NCBI GenBank assembly: GCA_019614645.1
Contig: JABWDB010000012.1
Location: 4,030,001 to 4,094,000, forward strand
Length of the DNA: 64,000 bases
Origin: Stratiolaelaps scimitus
Taxonomy: Eukaryota; Arthropoda; Arachnida; Mesostigmata; Laelapidae
Reading direction: 5' to 3'
The notes beneath the pieces are model-generated. The model had not been told where the DNA came from. It worked only from the letters and a program-made list of their open reading frames with translations, and did no database searches. Each line of letters starts with the position of its first letter. The stretch's first letter is position 1. Both the position numbers and the translations under genes were made by a program. Positions 1 to 14,100 of the stretch are shown piece after piece.

Positions 1-407
1 GAGTCAGATAGACAGAGCCGACAGATACACTAACACACACTCGACATCATCGCGGGCATCGTAGCCGCCGCAGCTAGGCAGTCAGTCAGTCACTTGTCAT
101 ATTGCTGACACTGCTTTTTCGCTGTCGGTCGACTGCCTGCTCATGGCTGCGGCGGCGGAGGCGGCAGCGCGACAGCAGTCTCTCTCGCGCGGTCTTCACG
201 CGGCGGATCAGATCGGACAGAATCGCTCTTGAGAGCTCGTGGTCTTCGCCGTGGCAACTTATGACAACTTCTGCTTCGGTTGTCACTTCTGAGTGTCCGT
301 TGTTGCTGTTGCCAGGTTGTTGCTGTGGCTGTGGCTGATCCTGCTTCGTCGTCGTGGTTTCGACAGGCTCCGATTTGACTGAGTTACTCACTCAGTCAGT
401 CAATCAC

Positions 408-428
408 TGACTGACTGACTGACTGACT
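408..428. repeat. (GACT)n tetranucleotide repeat
   Basis: Five tandem GACT units, part of a wider set of TCAGTC/GACTGA motifs. Confidence 0.85.
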
Positions 429-1046
429 TCACCTTGACTACGTACATGTGTGCAATAGAGAGCGAGAGAGAGAGAGAGAGAGAGGAAGAAGATAATGGCG
501 GTTACTACGACAACGTCGACGAGAACTACGGCCCATGAAGGCTGGTGACGACGATGAACGAAAAAGGATCGGTACGAAAAAAAGAGAAAACGAAGTGTGA
601 CTGTTGTTGTTGTTGTGATTGAGTGATGACTATGCCATAGCGAAGAGAGACAGGAGGAAGGGGGCACGGACCACTGCGACTTGAGTCTGCTGACCGATTG
701 CTGAGCGGTGTAAAAGAAGTGAGGCGCTTCGGCGATTTCGTGCGGCTGCTGCTGCTGCTGCTGTCGTCGACGACGACAGCGGAAAGCTCTCGGACGAGGT
801 GCGTGGCAAATTCGAGTGAGCGACGGCTCATTCGACCGATTGGCGTGAGCAGTCAAACCGCCGCGACACTGTGAAAACACGAAGAGAGAGAGAGAGAGAG
901 AGATTGGGGATGGGTGACGTCACTTGTCGCTCGTCTTCGGCATCAATGCTCTGTCCGCGCAAACATCAATTGTGCCGGTACTGTTACTCGCGATGTTCTC
1001 GCTTTGGATCATTATCACATTGTGATGGCGATACTCGAGGAGGCGG

Positions 1047-1073
1047 CTGCTGCTGCTGCTGCTGCTGCTGCGA
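1047..1073. repeat. (CTG)n trinucleotide repeat
   Basis: Nine units. Similar CAG/CTG runs are at about 2269-2287, 8795-8815, 15898-15916, 23570-23602 and 50866-50880. They give chance poly-Ala, poly-Gln, poly-Cys or poly-Leu ORFs. Confidence 0.9.
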
Positions 1074-2705
1074 AGACAACTGAATCGCTGATTTGTTTTG
1101 CGGCAGGACGAAGGCCGCTGCTGCTGCTGTTGCTACGATTCATTGGCGTCTCGTCGTCGGGCTGAGTACGTTAGTGAGCGTGCCTCGGAAAAAACCCAAC
1201 GGGATCGATGTAGAGAAATGTCCTCTGAGAGAGAGAGAGAGATAGGAGAGAGAGAGAGAGCCGTAAAAAAAATGTGACTCCAATCAAAATTGGAGTACAC
1301 CTGCCTTTTCATCCATGTTTTTTCTTCTGATAACAAAGCATTTACGTGCAATTTGAGAGAAATAGCGTGCCCTGTCCTCCGGTGCCTGCACAATCGTCAA
1401 AGCAATTGCAGTCGAGCGATTACAACCTATCACCTCATTTCGTTCAGGCTACTCATGCGTTCGTCACCCACAGTGGAGAAAGGCAGGTGACATTCTCTCC
1501 ATTGGGGCGCGCGCTCGCTCGCGCACACAACCCCATTGCGAGTCCAGCTGAGTCCACAATTGCTGCTATTGATCTCTTTGTTTGTCTTCGTTGTCCATCA
1601 TAATGTTTTTTTTCTCTCCTGGTCACCGCGTCTCTGCGCCGTCCTCCCGTCGACCTCTCCAAGCGTAGGACGATACAGGGCGCGCAAATGCGTAAAAATG
1701 CGAATCCACAAATGGCAGAAATCGAACCACGAACCAATCAGCCTTTCGCGATATCGAAAGAATCCAAAACCGGCACGACCACCGGCCAGCAACACCGCCG
1801 TCAGCGTAGCGCGATCAACATGAAGCGCCAACTTGTCACTGTGGTTGCCCAATGGCGAACGAATGTGTACAGACATCGGCTTGAACAGACTCCTGCTCCT
1901 ACGAATCAAACCGCTGTCGGTTGGCGGTCACCAGCGGTGAGACGATAGATGGATGACTTTGTCGTTGGATTCGTTACGCTCGTCACCATCAGCACAGAGT
2001 TAAAGTCATCACCGGCGGTCGACCGTTTCGTTCACCGAAGGCGAACGCACGAGGTGATGGATCCAAGTCAAACACCCGGCCCGGCCGACTCCAGCCGCCA
2101 CCTGACGCACTGGCTGAGAGTGATAGACAGTCATATAGGCATACAGATATAGATAGATAGAACTCAAAGTAATACCACTGGTTCATTGTCGAAGACTGAT
2201 TCTCACACACTGTGCGCGCGCTGATCTTCGCCACGTACGCTGGCTCGATCGTTGGGTCACCGGTCGGAGCAGCAGCAGCAGCAGCAGATCAACTGTTGAT
2301 CGACATCCGAGCACGGCCAGATCAACATGAAAACTGCAGAGCCGCTTGGTCGGGTTTGAGTTCAGCGACGCAGTCAACACTGACTGGCTGAGTGTGCGGT
2401 TCTTCTGTGTTTAAACGAACCCAACTACGGTGGCGACGCCGATTACAACAACGGCAACGGCAGCAGCAGCAGCAACGACAACAACAACAGTACAAAGAAT
2501 GAGAAAATGCAGTCGATGTAACAATCAAAGCGAATTATATCTTCCTGTCTCGTCCGGCCGAGTGCGCAGCTGTCGCAGCAGCAGCCGCGGCGGTGGCGGC
2601 AGCGTTCGCTGGGTAATAGTGGCAACCGAATCAGTAGATGTACGTGAAGTGTCTTTACAATAGATCTCTGCGGACGGCACTGTTCGGGGTGTCGGAAGAA
2701 CGGCA

Positions 2706-2731
2706 TTGATTGATTGATTGATTGATTGACG
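2706..2731. repeat. (ATTG)n tetranucleotide repeat
   Basis: Six near-perfect TGAT units in a row. Confidence 0.85.
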
Positions 2732-3056
2732 AATGAATAAATGACACGGCTGGCTTGCTGTTGTTGCCTTTTATTTGTTGTTGATAATTTCTGTACACTA
2801 ATATATGTACATAGTAGGAACATATCGTGGTGCTCAACAGGACAGCTGGACGATGGTGAATTTTGGTGTCAATTTTGTTGTCGACAAGCGTGACCTACTG
2901 GTCGACATATTTGCCAGACTCGCCGATCTGGCAGAGGCACAGTGGTACTAACTGTGGTAGCAATATAGACAGGAAGCGCCTTCGTATATCTTGTCTTGAA
3001 TATCGAATATTTGTATTACAGTAGCTGCTTTGGAATTATCCGGTCACATGCAGAAG

Positions 3057-3061
<5 letters not shown>

Positions 3062-3090
<29 letters not shown>
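3062..3090. repeat. (TA)n microsatellite
   Basis: Uninterrupted TA run. Similar shorter arrays occur at 6646-6668, 8668-8689, 9311-9334, 12415-12442, 19332-19352, 26682-26700, 27481-27497, 27820-27842, 41510-41525, 46751-46777, 50685-50708 and 52871-52893. Confidence 0.95.
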
Positions 3091-3095
<5 letters not shown>

Positions 3096-6000
3096 TGTCA
3101 TGGCCTTGGTCCGTCGTTCATTTTTACATGAGTCTCTCCAAAACGGAGTGAGATGTTAACGAAGACGGGATAGGCAGTAGCATTAGCGCAAACGGGTAGT
3201 TAGAGAATCTAGAAAATAGGACGACTTTTCAGTAATGATTTCCAGATTATTTAAATAATGGAAAGATAGTACCGTATTCGTTTAGTATATTACGACGCTG
3301 TTATATTGAGCTGTCTATGATTAGTTGTGGGAAAGTTCATCACCGTGAATGTCGTCAGTGAATTCCCTCGGGAGATTAGTCAATGATTAATTAGGTGGAG
3401 ATAAAAAAAAAAGGGAGAATTGATGATGTCAATGGTACGGGTATTATATATTGTATCATTCGAGCTGTATACGCTATTTGTAGTGATGGAATATACTTGA
3501 GTCGAGGAGCTTTGACGATATGAATTTTACATCCATATGTATGTGGCAACAGCGCAAGCAATGTAACAGTATGTTCTCGAAATGCTAGAGTTTATAAGGG
3601 CTAGATCCTCTCGATAGTTTCCAAGAGGATGCGAATTCGTGGTGGCATTTAGAAGGCAAAATATTGCATAAATATCAATTCAGGTATCGGCATAATCTTA
3701 TACAAAAAATTGATTACTACGAATATGCTTCCATTTTGCGGACCTGCTCAAAACAAATCGGAACTCAGCAAACACAATTTAACAATCCTCGTACCTATTA
3801 CTATCCAAATTTAATGACCGGCTATCTAACATCCCACTTCCGCTAAAGTCATCACAAACTATCGATCGATTTTCGTTATGGGGCAGTGATGTGTGGTGTC
3901 AGTGATGGTTCCTCATGAGCATTTTGCAATGATGCACCGTTTTCTCAAATACATCCCGTCTCTGGCGCATGCTTGACCAGCCGAACGCTTTAAGAACTCT
4001 AACCATACAGCACGATGACTCGGTTGGACCGAAAGCTGGAAGCTACGAGGCTAACTTGTCCCGTGCTTGTCGCTGTCAGCAGCAGTATCAGCGAGCGAAC
4101 TCGGGTAGCAACGTTGCCCGGAAGTAGCCGACATCCTGTGGGGGTCCGCTAGCTCGTAGCATTTGTAGCAAACAAGTATACAACGGCCAGCGTAGGTGGC
4201 TAGGCAGCCAGTCCAGCCATACGTCCACCTGTGCCGCTGGTGCATATGATTATCCAGTGTCTGCAAGCGCCTCAACGAGAGAGAGAGACGCAACGACCTG
4301 CGAACCACAGCATACGATCTCGGACACTGGCTCCACTTGGGAGGCGCGATACACCCACACTCAAGCACCCCGAAAGGATGCTCGGGCTCTGCCCGAGTTA
4401 GACAAAATATCGGACCGGCTCAGCGGGCCATTAATTAGTGGTTGACGGTGCCAGCCCATGGGCTTATGTCCTGCGGCGGGAGTTTTAGCGCGGGACACGA
4501 CGAAGTGTGCGCCATGGTCGTCACACGTCATTCATTGCATTTCCGGCGTACAGCCGAAAACGAGATTCAGGCGGGGTAGCGCACAGGTCCCAGCCAGGAA
4601 ATCATGTACGATGCCTGTTTGTGTGTTGTCCAGAGAATTTGTCATTGTAGTTATGACCACCCCTCGAAGGCGGAACTCGCCAGTGATGTTTGCGCTGGCT
4701 GAGTGTCGTCTAAACTGTCAGGCGTGACTATTTGAGAAAAATTCATAGAATATATGTACATTGTGAGTTTCGTATACTTCGTTTGGCGAGTTTTCCGAAA
4801 ATCTCCAGCAACATGTATATCATGCAATATGTATTCTCGCTTCACGCTTACGCTGGAATTGGAGTTTGTCCTGTATGCTGTATAGTATACTGATGAGGTA
4901 TGTCTAGGTTGCTTGCGATACCTACACCTGCCGCGTTCGCTCGAATCGTATGCCGACGCTCGTGGCAGCTTGTTCATTTCCACAGGCAACATATGGCGCC
5001 GGGCAAACACCACAACTGACTTGTAGAGTGTAACGTTTTTTTCTGTGGAAGCGACCACGGAAAGCAGTTGTGCGTTCGAGGGCGTCTAATAGGTGGCCTT
5101 GGCTTCTTATTTGCCTTAGCCTACGTATGCTAAGTGGCCTTATTGGTGAAATCTCTGTGAGTGTAACTCTCGCTGAGTGAGTACGGAGTACTTACGACTA
5201 AAAGAGGCAATATATTATAAAGGAAGGCCGATTAGGCGCCCATGACGTTCGACGCTCTTACGCGTCCGAAAGCAGGCCTATCGTTCAACCGCACCCTGTG
5301 GTGGGCTGTCGACTGAAATATGTTAATCCGGCCGAAGGTGATAGCGACGAGCAACACTTCCTGCTGGATGCAAACGTTGGCATAAGTAGCTTGGATGGTA
5401 TAGAAATTTCCACAGACAGCTATATTCGAACGCATTCGGACAGGGTTGAAAGAGGCATCGAAATGTTCTCTTTCAAATTTGCCCTCGCTTATTCGTATTG
5501 CGTTATGTTCATTTGGCTGGTAATAAATAATAACCCAGAGCAGATACATCATCTATTCCAATTTGGATACAATTAGTTGAAATTCACGCACAAAATAGGG
5601 TACGATATATAGTCACCCCATCATCAATCTCTATTCATAATGAATGTCATTCTAAATCAAATGATATTCTTCTGAAAAATGACGAAAATAGCCAAACTCT
5701 TCGAGTCGTCTCAACCCCCTTTTTCAGCTCACGTGCAATAAAAGTGTTCTGAGTATCCTGAGAGCCTATCAATCTGTGTATGTGTTTCTCTTTTTCTCTT
5801 TCTCTCTCTACCTTCTGTCCACATTGGTCCCTCCTCTGCTCTGTGATTTACTATAATGGAACAAGTCCCCCAGCCGTTCGTGTCGAATTAATCTCCGTGA
5901 GCAATTATGACCAGCGCCACCTTCCCCGAACCAAAGGCAAACTGTTGTATAACGATCTCACAAAACGGATCGAACGAGCGATATAGTCGTCGTCGCAGCA

Positions 6001-7893
6001 GAGAGAGAGACAGAGCTGCCTGCAACGAGGATTAATTCAACAGCGTCAATTTAATCCAGCCACCATTCGGCGGCACCACCTCGATGCTAGTTGGGCAATA
6101 ACGGAGACCATAGCATTATAGCTCTCAATCATTGTTTCAGCGTACGAACATGACAACTTTATTCTTCGGTGATATTTCATTCATAAAGCTCGATCACAAC
6201 ACCCATCCACCCCCTGTTGAAGGTGAGCGAATGGTGAGCCCGGTCAGGGAGGCGCTTTTTCGGGTAGGCGATTTTGTATTCAAAATTATATGACGTTTGG
6301 TTTCAGACGTATCGTTGTTCGTCGTTCGAATGCGATTGACATCGTCACTTCGTAGGCGAGACGAGTGACCTAATATGACGAGTGGCAATATTTTTACTGC
6401 GCGAAATTGGGTCGCTGTCCAGCTGTTGCGCGCACCTCGGCCTGCTCGGTGTGTCATCTCATGTGTTCGAACAACTTTAGGCTTGAATCAAATCACGGAA
6501 TCTTCGTAAACGGTCTTGATTTCTGTACTGTGTCGAACTGGGTGGCTACGATCATATCGGACTCAAAACGGCTACCACACTACGAACGATAGATTAGTGT
6601 TTCTCAAGCAAACGATCAAAGGCATTGTGTATCTTTGTTACTGACATATATATATATATATATATATAAGCGCATCTATGTGTACGTGTAGACGTGTAGA
6701 CTCACAAGTAACAATCTATGAGCCTCCGTTGATACATCGCTGTTTACATGGACCTCATTCTACACAAGAATGCCTAAGAACGATGATGTTGACAATCTTG
6801 TTGATCATTTGAACCACAACGACACCTCAAACGGGCATTACAGCCCATGCAGCAACAGAAGCAGAAGGAATAAACCAGCTGGTGGCGCGAGAGCGTGATC
6901 GTCTCGTAGCGAGTATTAGTCGCCGTGTATATACATACATATGCTCTGAGGTTGTTTTTCCCGCCGTGTAGCGACCACTGTGGCGCTCTGGGGGGCTCGC
7001 GTTGATGGCCACACTGCGACGTCGCTTGAAGAGTCGTAAATGGTTCATTTTATGGCTCAAATCGCCGTAGTCGACAACAACGACAACAGACAACAACCGC
7101 AACAAGCACAACAACAGTAGCGGCAGCAGCGGACGCAACGAGAATGTAGGATGGCCAGAGAGCGCCCAGGCAGAGAGAGCGAGCGAGAGAGAGAGTGGCG
7201 GGGTGTAACATCGAGCATAATAGGGGAAGCTGGTAAAACAGCATGAGAAGAATAAGTACCATAGTAACTATCTACTTAATGTCACAGCCGTGCGGTGGCT
7301 GTAAACCTCCAACGAGAGGGAGACTACCGAGACGATGATCCCAACACAACAACAACAGCAGTAGCAGCAGCAGAAACAGCCGAAAGTAACAATGCCGACA
7401 TCGATGTCGGCATAACGAGCCATCGAAACGGTGAACACAACATTGCGTTGCGAAAATGATCGTGCCGGTGACGGTGGTGACGCCGTCGGGACGCGAGACA
7501 TGAGGTACTCACAGCGTCAAACGGAGCGTCGTCTTGGCCGAATCAACAGTGACAACATCAACAACGAATTCATCCAGAGAAGAAGAAGAAGAGGAAGAAG
7601 AGGAACCAGAAGCGATTTGATCTGTTTTCGTAGTGATTTTCAATCTGTCGAACTTCGCCGATGTTGATAAGGGACGACCGGATGTAGGGAATAGTGAGGA
7701 ATGATTGGAGCACGGGGATGACCTGCTGGCGTTCGTAGCCAACTGTCGCTGTCATGAACGAATCGATTGAGGTGTGCACTGACGTGATACATATGACGTA
7801 TACGTTTATATCACCTATAGATCATTTACGATTGAGCATTATTATAGAAGTAAGTTTTATTGGCGAAACTCAGTGACGCATTCGGCGACAGTC

Positions 7894-7904
7894 GGGGGGG
7901 GGGG
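7894..7904 (+). repeat. G11 homopolymer
   Basis: Eleven consecutive G. Comparable runs are C10 at 27907-27916 and G10 at 56018-56027. Confidence 0.9.
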
Positions 7905-9640
7905 TGGAAGGTGAGGCACGACTGTCATTTATGTGAGGATTTATATCGAGGACGAATAAACTAGAACGGGATATACTGCGGTTGGTCAGTGGTTTCTAGT
8001 AGAATCCCGGCAAGACAATTGCATGCGGGGTTCTGATGAACGAATGTTTCAGTTATAAATATAAATCGAATATCTAATTCGTAAATTAAACGTGAATCTT
8101 AAACGGATAAATGCTTTGTTCTGTGCAAGTGAACTCTACATGAAGTGATTTCCCCTTCGACGGCATATATATACATAACATTTCATATATATTGCATTAC
8201 TGTCCCTTTAATATAATCGGTATATTTACTATTTTCCTCGTTATTTACCATACGACGTTTACACACGTACATATGTGGATCTGTGGCGCATATATGCGAA
8301 GTGGCTGACGACTCAGCAAGTCAGGTATCTGTTTCGTTGAAATCAATTTCAATCACCGGCTCGCCAACAGCTACAAACGGTCCACCTATTGTATAACCAC
8401 GAACATGAGACAGAGAGAGAGAGAGACCCAGATTTTCCGACTTCGTATTGTGTCACTGGGTTGCCTCTACGAGAAGAAGTGAGGGCTGTCTCTGTTGTTG
8501 TTGCTGCTGGTCTCCGTAGACTTCGGAATTGATTTACAACGTCTACCGGGGAGGGGTGGGTGCCTGATTGAAGTCGTTTATCTTGTTCATTGTCATTGGA
8601 TTTGATTGGCTAGTGGTTCATTGGCCGGCGGCTCCGGATGCCGGATAGCCGTAGTAGCTAAACCGTTTATATATATATATATATATATACTTGCTTGGAT
8701 CTACCACCATATCGTATGTTAGTTGGAAGAGTAAATGGATGAGGTGGCTGTCATGGTCTATCACTAGCTGAAACTACAGCAACAGCACAATCAACAGCAG
8801 CAGCAGCAGCAGTAGCGGCAGTAGAACCAAGGATAAAGACAGCCACAACAGCCGAACAGGAAAGAAAAAGTCAGAGCCCGAGAGAAGCAGAGTTCGGCCA
8901 ATGAAGGATCAACGTGAGGGTGTCGTCTGTCCCGCTCCGTCTGATAACTTACAGAGGCAACCAACGCTGACACCACAGGCACAAAGAGAGAAAGAGAGAG
9001 AGAGAGAGAGACTCACGCACAAACACACATATCATAGGTCGATATATATGGATAGGTTTTGTACCGGACCCCAACAATCGCCGTACGCGTTATTCGTCAT
9101 CAGTCAGCAAAAAAACAGGGGGATCGAGCGATGAATGACGAACGATGTTGTCGAAGTTGATACGTTCGGAGCAGCACACGGCGAAGATCGTGAGGAACGT
9201 CATGAAGAACCAACCAAGGTGCTGCATGAATTGTCTTAGCTGGAAAGAGTGTGGCTTGAGTGCAAGCCACGTGTCTCAGTGAGTATGTAGCAGCTAATCC
9301 CCAGGGGATCTATATATATATATATATATATATACATATGTATATGTGTGTGTGTGTCCCCGATTTTTATTGTATTATTTAAGCGCTAGTCCCAGGATGG
9401 GACAGGGCGGGATCCACTAACTAATTGCAGTTCAACTCTGTTTATTACTACATCGACCTATACGCCTAAGGGCCTGACCAGCTGACCAGCCAGTTATGCG
9501 CATCGCCTACCGACCTGATTCGTCAGCCGTAAAATAGCTATATATAACTATATTACTGTGGCGAGAGAACCTACCACTCTATAGCTAAATAATGATCGAG
9601 TTGAGGCGAAACTTATGATGACTTGTTTCGGCTCTGATTT

Positions 9641-11074
9641 GCTGGCTGTCGTATCGTGTCGTGTTGCTGCGATAGTAGCTGGATTTGTAGTAAATTGTGT
9701 AAATTTTCTTGCCGAGACTCGCAACACCATCAGCAATGCTGTGTTCCTTTACGATACATTGAGTCGTGCGACTTAACCACAAACCTCCGCCAGAGACAGT
9801 CGACGGAAAGCCGACCTATAAAATGTAGCTGTTGTTCTTCAACCCAGGCAATAAATAGGACGAATCGGCGTTGGCGTACGAACGGCGTAACGCAATTTGA
9901 TGAATTGCCATAGATATTGGCAGGCTAAGCTGCTGAAGATAGTGATCACAACGAGAAGGTGGCATCTAATGAGAAGTGGATATGTTTTCTGCTCAGATGC
10001 AATGTTGGCCTTCAACTGACGGTCATGTAGATCGAATGCTTTACGCTAATTGTGCATATGTGACATCCCAGATTGTGATAAAGTTCATTTTTAATAATAA
10101 TAATAATAATAATGGATGTCTGTGATCACATGAAAGTTCTGTTACGGCACCGCTCTCGAATTGCCCGCTATTGAAGTCGTAACCAACTGAGTTCCCCCTT
10201 GGTGGCATCATACTATTCATAGCTGTCTTTTGTACTCGACCACGATTGATCAGACGCCAACATACAATGTAAATATACGACCGATTGATTCGGTAATAAA
10301 AAAGAATCTTCACACATCGCGTCAACACAAGAAGCTCGCCTCGTTCCAAGTATTTGTCCGTTGTTGTCACACGCACCTTGGACTAGTTGGGGTCGTCCAT
10401 TTAACGACGCTACAGCCGCCGCCCCCGCCGCCGTCGCCCCCGCCACAAGAGTAACCTTTGAAGAAGTCCGTTTGAGATGAACGGCGTCTGACGATTGAGC
10501 GTGATTCTTACGATGGGCATTACGCAGAAACATTACTCTATTCATCGAGTGCGGCAAGTCGAACGATGAAGAAGCTTCTGAGCCTTTAGTGTACTGCCGT
10601 AGTGCCGTTAGGCTGAGAGGGGGCGGCAGCCATCGTGGCCAGATAGCTAGATGCCATAAAAAAATAAAAAAGCGGCACAAATGAACGACCAAATTGATAC
10701 TGCTTCCCGGAATTAATTTCACCGCGAGATGGCCACTGGTGCCGCTGACATGAACGAGCGAGTGTGGCGCTCACTAAACAAAGCTAATAATTCTCTCGTT
10801 TATGTGTGCGCACTCCGGTGAACTTGTTCTTTTTCTTCTTCATGGATGGCTTGAACGGGGAATTCTCCTTTTCACGATATCTACATAGATGCAATATGTT
10901 AGCACGCCGCTTGCGCCTCTAATGGGTAATTCTATTACCCGTGTTCTTGATTGATGCGGTGTTCGCGTTGATGTCACCGCGCAATGCATTACCTCCTCGT
11001 AGAACGAATACTGTGCTGACTAGCTATATGAGGTACGTTAACACAAGTCAACAGCGAAACTCCGCACATCATTG

Positions 11075-11111
<37 letters not shown>

Positions 11112-14100
11112 GTTTATTGACAACCAACTAACATGGGAGCGTAACACGCATGCAAAAGTACCACTTCTCCTCCAACATATTGCTTCGATGCCAGCTACCC
11201 TCATTAATGTTGTGCTGTTGGTCATTTTTGTTTGACAGTTCTTAAGAAGCATTGTAATTTATTTTGTGATCCCGTTTATTGGTTGCTCGCTTCTACTTGC
11301 TGCTGCTGTTGATCTGAACGGCGTACCACAACCACAACCACAACAACAGCGGCAATTGCTTGAAGATACGCTATATACAGCTGTAAACGTGCCGGCGATA
11401 GAGGAGGGGAATGATGATGGGTAGACGGCGGTCGCGAACGCCGCCACGGCTGATGTTGAGGCTGTTTAAAAATCAGTGGTTAATCTCAGCGAGGACGAAG
11501 TAGCCACGTTCAGTGGCGCTTCGAGCGGCGAGCGAAGGTCCCCCACCCTGCCTGCGGCTGTGACACGACTTTAATGATCTGTTTGTAATGCCACTGTCGA
11601 GTCTATCGTAGTTCGTTACGAGACAGCGAAGGAGAGAAGGCATTATCACAACAACCATAGCAACAATAGTGCCGCATACAAATGCACACAGCTTACACAG
11701 CGATTTGTTGGTAAAGCGCACATCGCAAAAGGGAGAGCAAGAAACAGAGTGAGGGATAGAGGGAGAGAGACCTTTTGCATTGATATCGCGGTGGCGCTGC
11801 GCGGTGATGATTTCGCCAGCATGAGCAGGATCAGTGAGCAGCGGCAACGATTCGACGCGTCCAGAGTGAATGGTGGTGCTGGTGGTGTTTATGCAGACTC
11901 TGAGATTCTTCACGAGAACGCGGTGGTGACCAATGTCTCGTGGCAGCAGCCTCATTCAACGGTATCCCCCCCCTATCACAACATCATAACATGCTCTAAC
12001 ATACAGCATGGGTCGTATCAGGCTGACAAAAACCAATGATATGTTTCCCTTGTCATTGTGTTGGGCACTCACTGTGAACGGTGTACGTTCATGTAGGATA
12101 TAATATGCTCGTGTGCGATCTCTACGGGAGCGGCACTAACGCTTGCTCTCCGATGTACAGATAAACGCCGACGTTGAGACCAGACGCTAAATATTGAACC
12201 ATGCACACACATTCTCATTATTATACGTAGATACAATCATATATGCGCACACCGAGCGGGTGAAAAAAAATAACGCCGACGATGATTTTCAGAATGAAAT
12301 ACAGACGAGGCGATGGAACGAGGCCGGCAGCGGCTTTATCGATCTGAGAATCCCGAGAAGCACAGTCAGTATATTCATCAACGGCAACTGCAACAATGAC
12401 AGCATTTTTTTATTTATATATATATATATTATATATATATATGTGTATACGTGTCGCATTGACTGAAAAGCAACCGGGCCACATCATGCCTATAGCCACA
12501 AGGAATCAACTTTGAACTCAAGGTTGCTAGGCCTGGGGATCCGTGGCATTGTGGTAACGAATTCATTGTTGATCGAGCAGAATTACTAATAACATACGAT
12601 AACTAATATTATAGACGACCCGATCGATATGCAGCAACACAGCCAGTAGTAGCCAGAGCTATGTTGTTCAAAGTCTCAGGTCTTTATAGATTACTAGTAT
12701 AAAATGAGAACCTCTATTAATCAAAACTTATAAAGTTGGGAATTTTATAAAGAAAATAAATGAATACGTCTGCGAATCAAATGGCAAACCGATATTAACT
12801 TGGCATTAATTCCCCATTCATCTCCATGTTGAGTAGACATCGGCGGAGCGCCTCTCTCCCCGCCAAATGGAAATAAAATCATGTGGCGGCTGTTTTTGCA
12901 TTTGAACGAGAAAGTTGACCATTCGTATTCGCTAGGGAGAGGCGAGATTTGCCTTGAATATTCGAAATGAAACATGTTCACATCTCTCGTCCTGGCTCAA
13001 GTGGAAGCTCTCGAGGAGTTCGAGCTGAAACTCGGGTGCGCCCTACATATGAGCCGGCTCGGCTCTCTTCAAACGTAGAAATGCTAAACTCAATTCCTCG
13101 ATCGGCTCGATCTAGCGTTGACAAGTGGATCATCGAACAGTCTGAGTGACACGAGTTCTGTTGAAGACCTGTTGACAAAAATTAACCTCGTGCCTGCTGT
13201 CGGCGCCTTGTGAAAGGACGTCTGGTAACTGGCTGCGTTTGTCCTTGTTAAGGACACACTTGGACGGGACTAGTGAACGCCGGCAGGCCAGGTTATTAAT
13301 AGGCGAACTATGCACTTCGGTGTTAGTTGAAGCGCGGTCGATTTCAAGTCGGTCCAACTACAACAGTCGGACGAACGTCGGAACTAACACATAGAGACAC
13401 TCTCTTTTGCAAATGAAATACATCGGATCGAATGAATTGAAGGGAGGCTTTGACAGGATGCAGCCGGTCCCTTTTGCGTTATCACGGTGAAACGATTCAC
13501 GCGCGGGAGCATGCGCGTGCATACAGCCACTGAATTTAGTGTTGTTAAGTATACCTTTATTATTAATAGACAATGGGTACAAATAAGTTCTGTGTATATG
13601 CTTGCGTGTAACGTTGGCAATCTTACAATGCTTACGACACGTCACGAATAGAGTTGTTGTTATTAGAAGCACAGAGTGTGTGAGCTGTCGCTTTTGTATT
13701 TTGCAGCGGTGAACGTTCGTTCGGAACACATTCGTCGGGACTCAATCATTCTGCCCCGTTGTATCACACGTTGGTGCACCTTAGCCCGCTAACGAATGAT
13801 GGCCTTTTGCTACGATCCATTTTGACTAAGTATTGTGTCGATCGTGACTTCGATACGCCAATTTGACCAATGTCGACTAATGTCTGCTGATTCCCGTATA
13901 TTTTTGCCGGGACTCGTACGGCACGCTATAGAAATACGTCAGATCATGTCTGCTCAAGCTGACGTGTCCACCCCCACGTCCCCGGCTGCGTCAGATCGTC
14001 CTCGGTCTCCGTTATCTTCCTTCGCTGCTACTGCTGCTGCTGCTGGTAATAGAAAATCGTCAACATCCCGCCATTCGACAATGCCGTAGAGATACAATGG

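Larger units (their letters stand above)
1..9640. other. Gene-free region with GA/CAG-rich and AT-rich blocks
   Basis: No ORF here shows a recognisable domain or convincing splice-bounded coding sequence. Blocks at 1-2900, 6800-7750 and 8760-9130 are full of GA, CAG and GACTGA motifs, like 5' untranslated or promoter-near arthropod DNA. 2900-6640 and 7760-8700 are more AT-rich. At 5298-5576 both strands have mixed-composition ORFs of about 90-105 codons, neither assignable. Confidence 0.6.

Noticed and set aside
914..1165. Poly-Ala/poly-Cys ORFs over (CTG)n
   Set aside because: Frame is created by the trinucleotide repeat itself.
10213..10722. 169-codon minus ORF with a hydrophobic start
   Set aside because: The hydrophobic start is not followed by a recognisable mature protein, and the rest includes an Ala-rich repeat-derived run.
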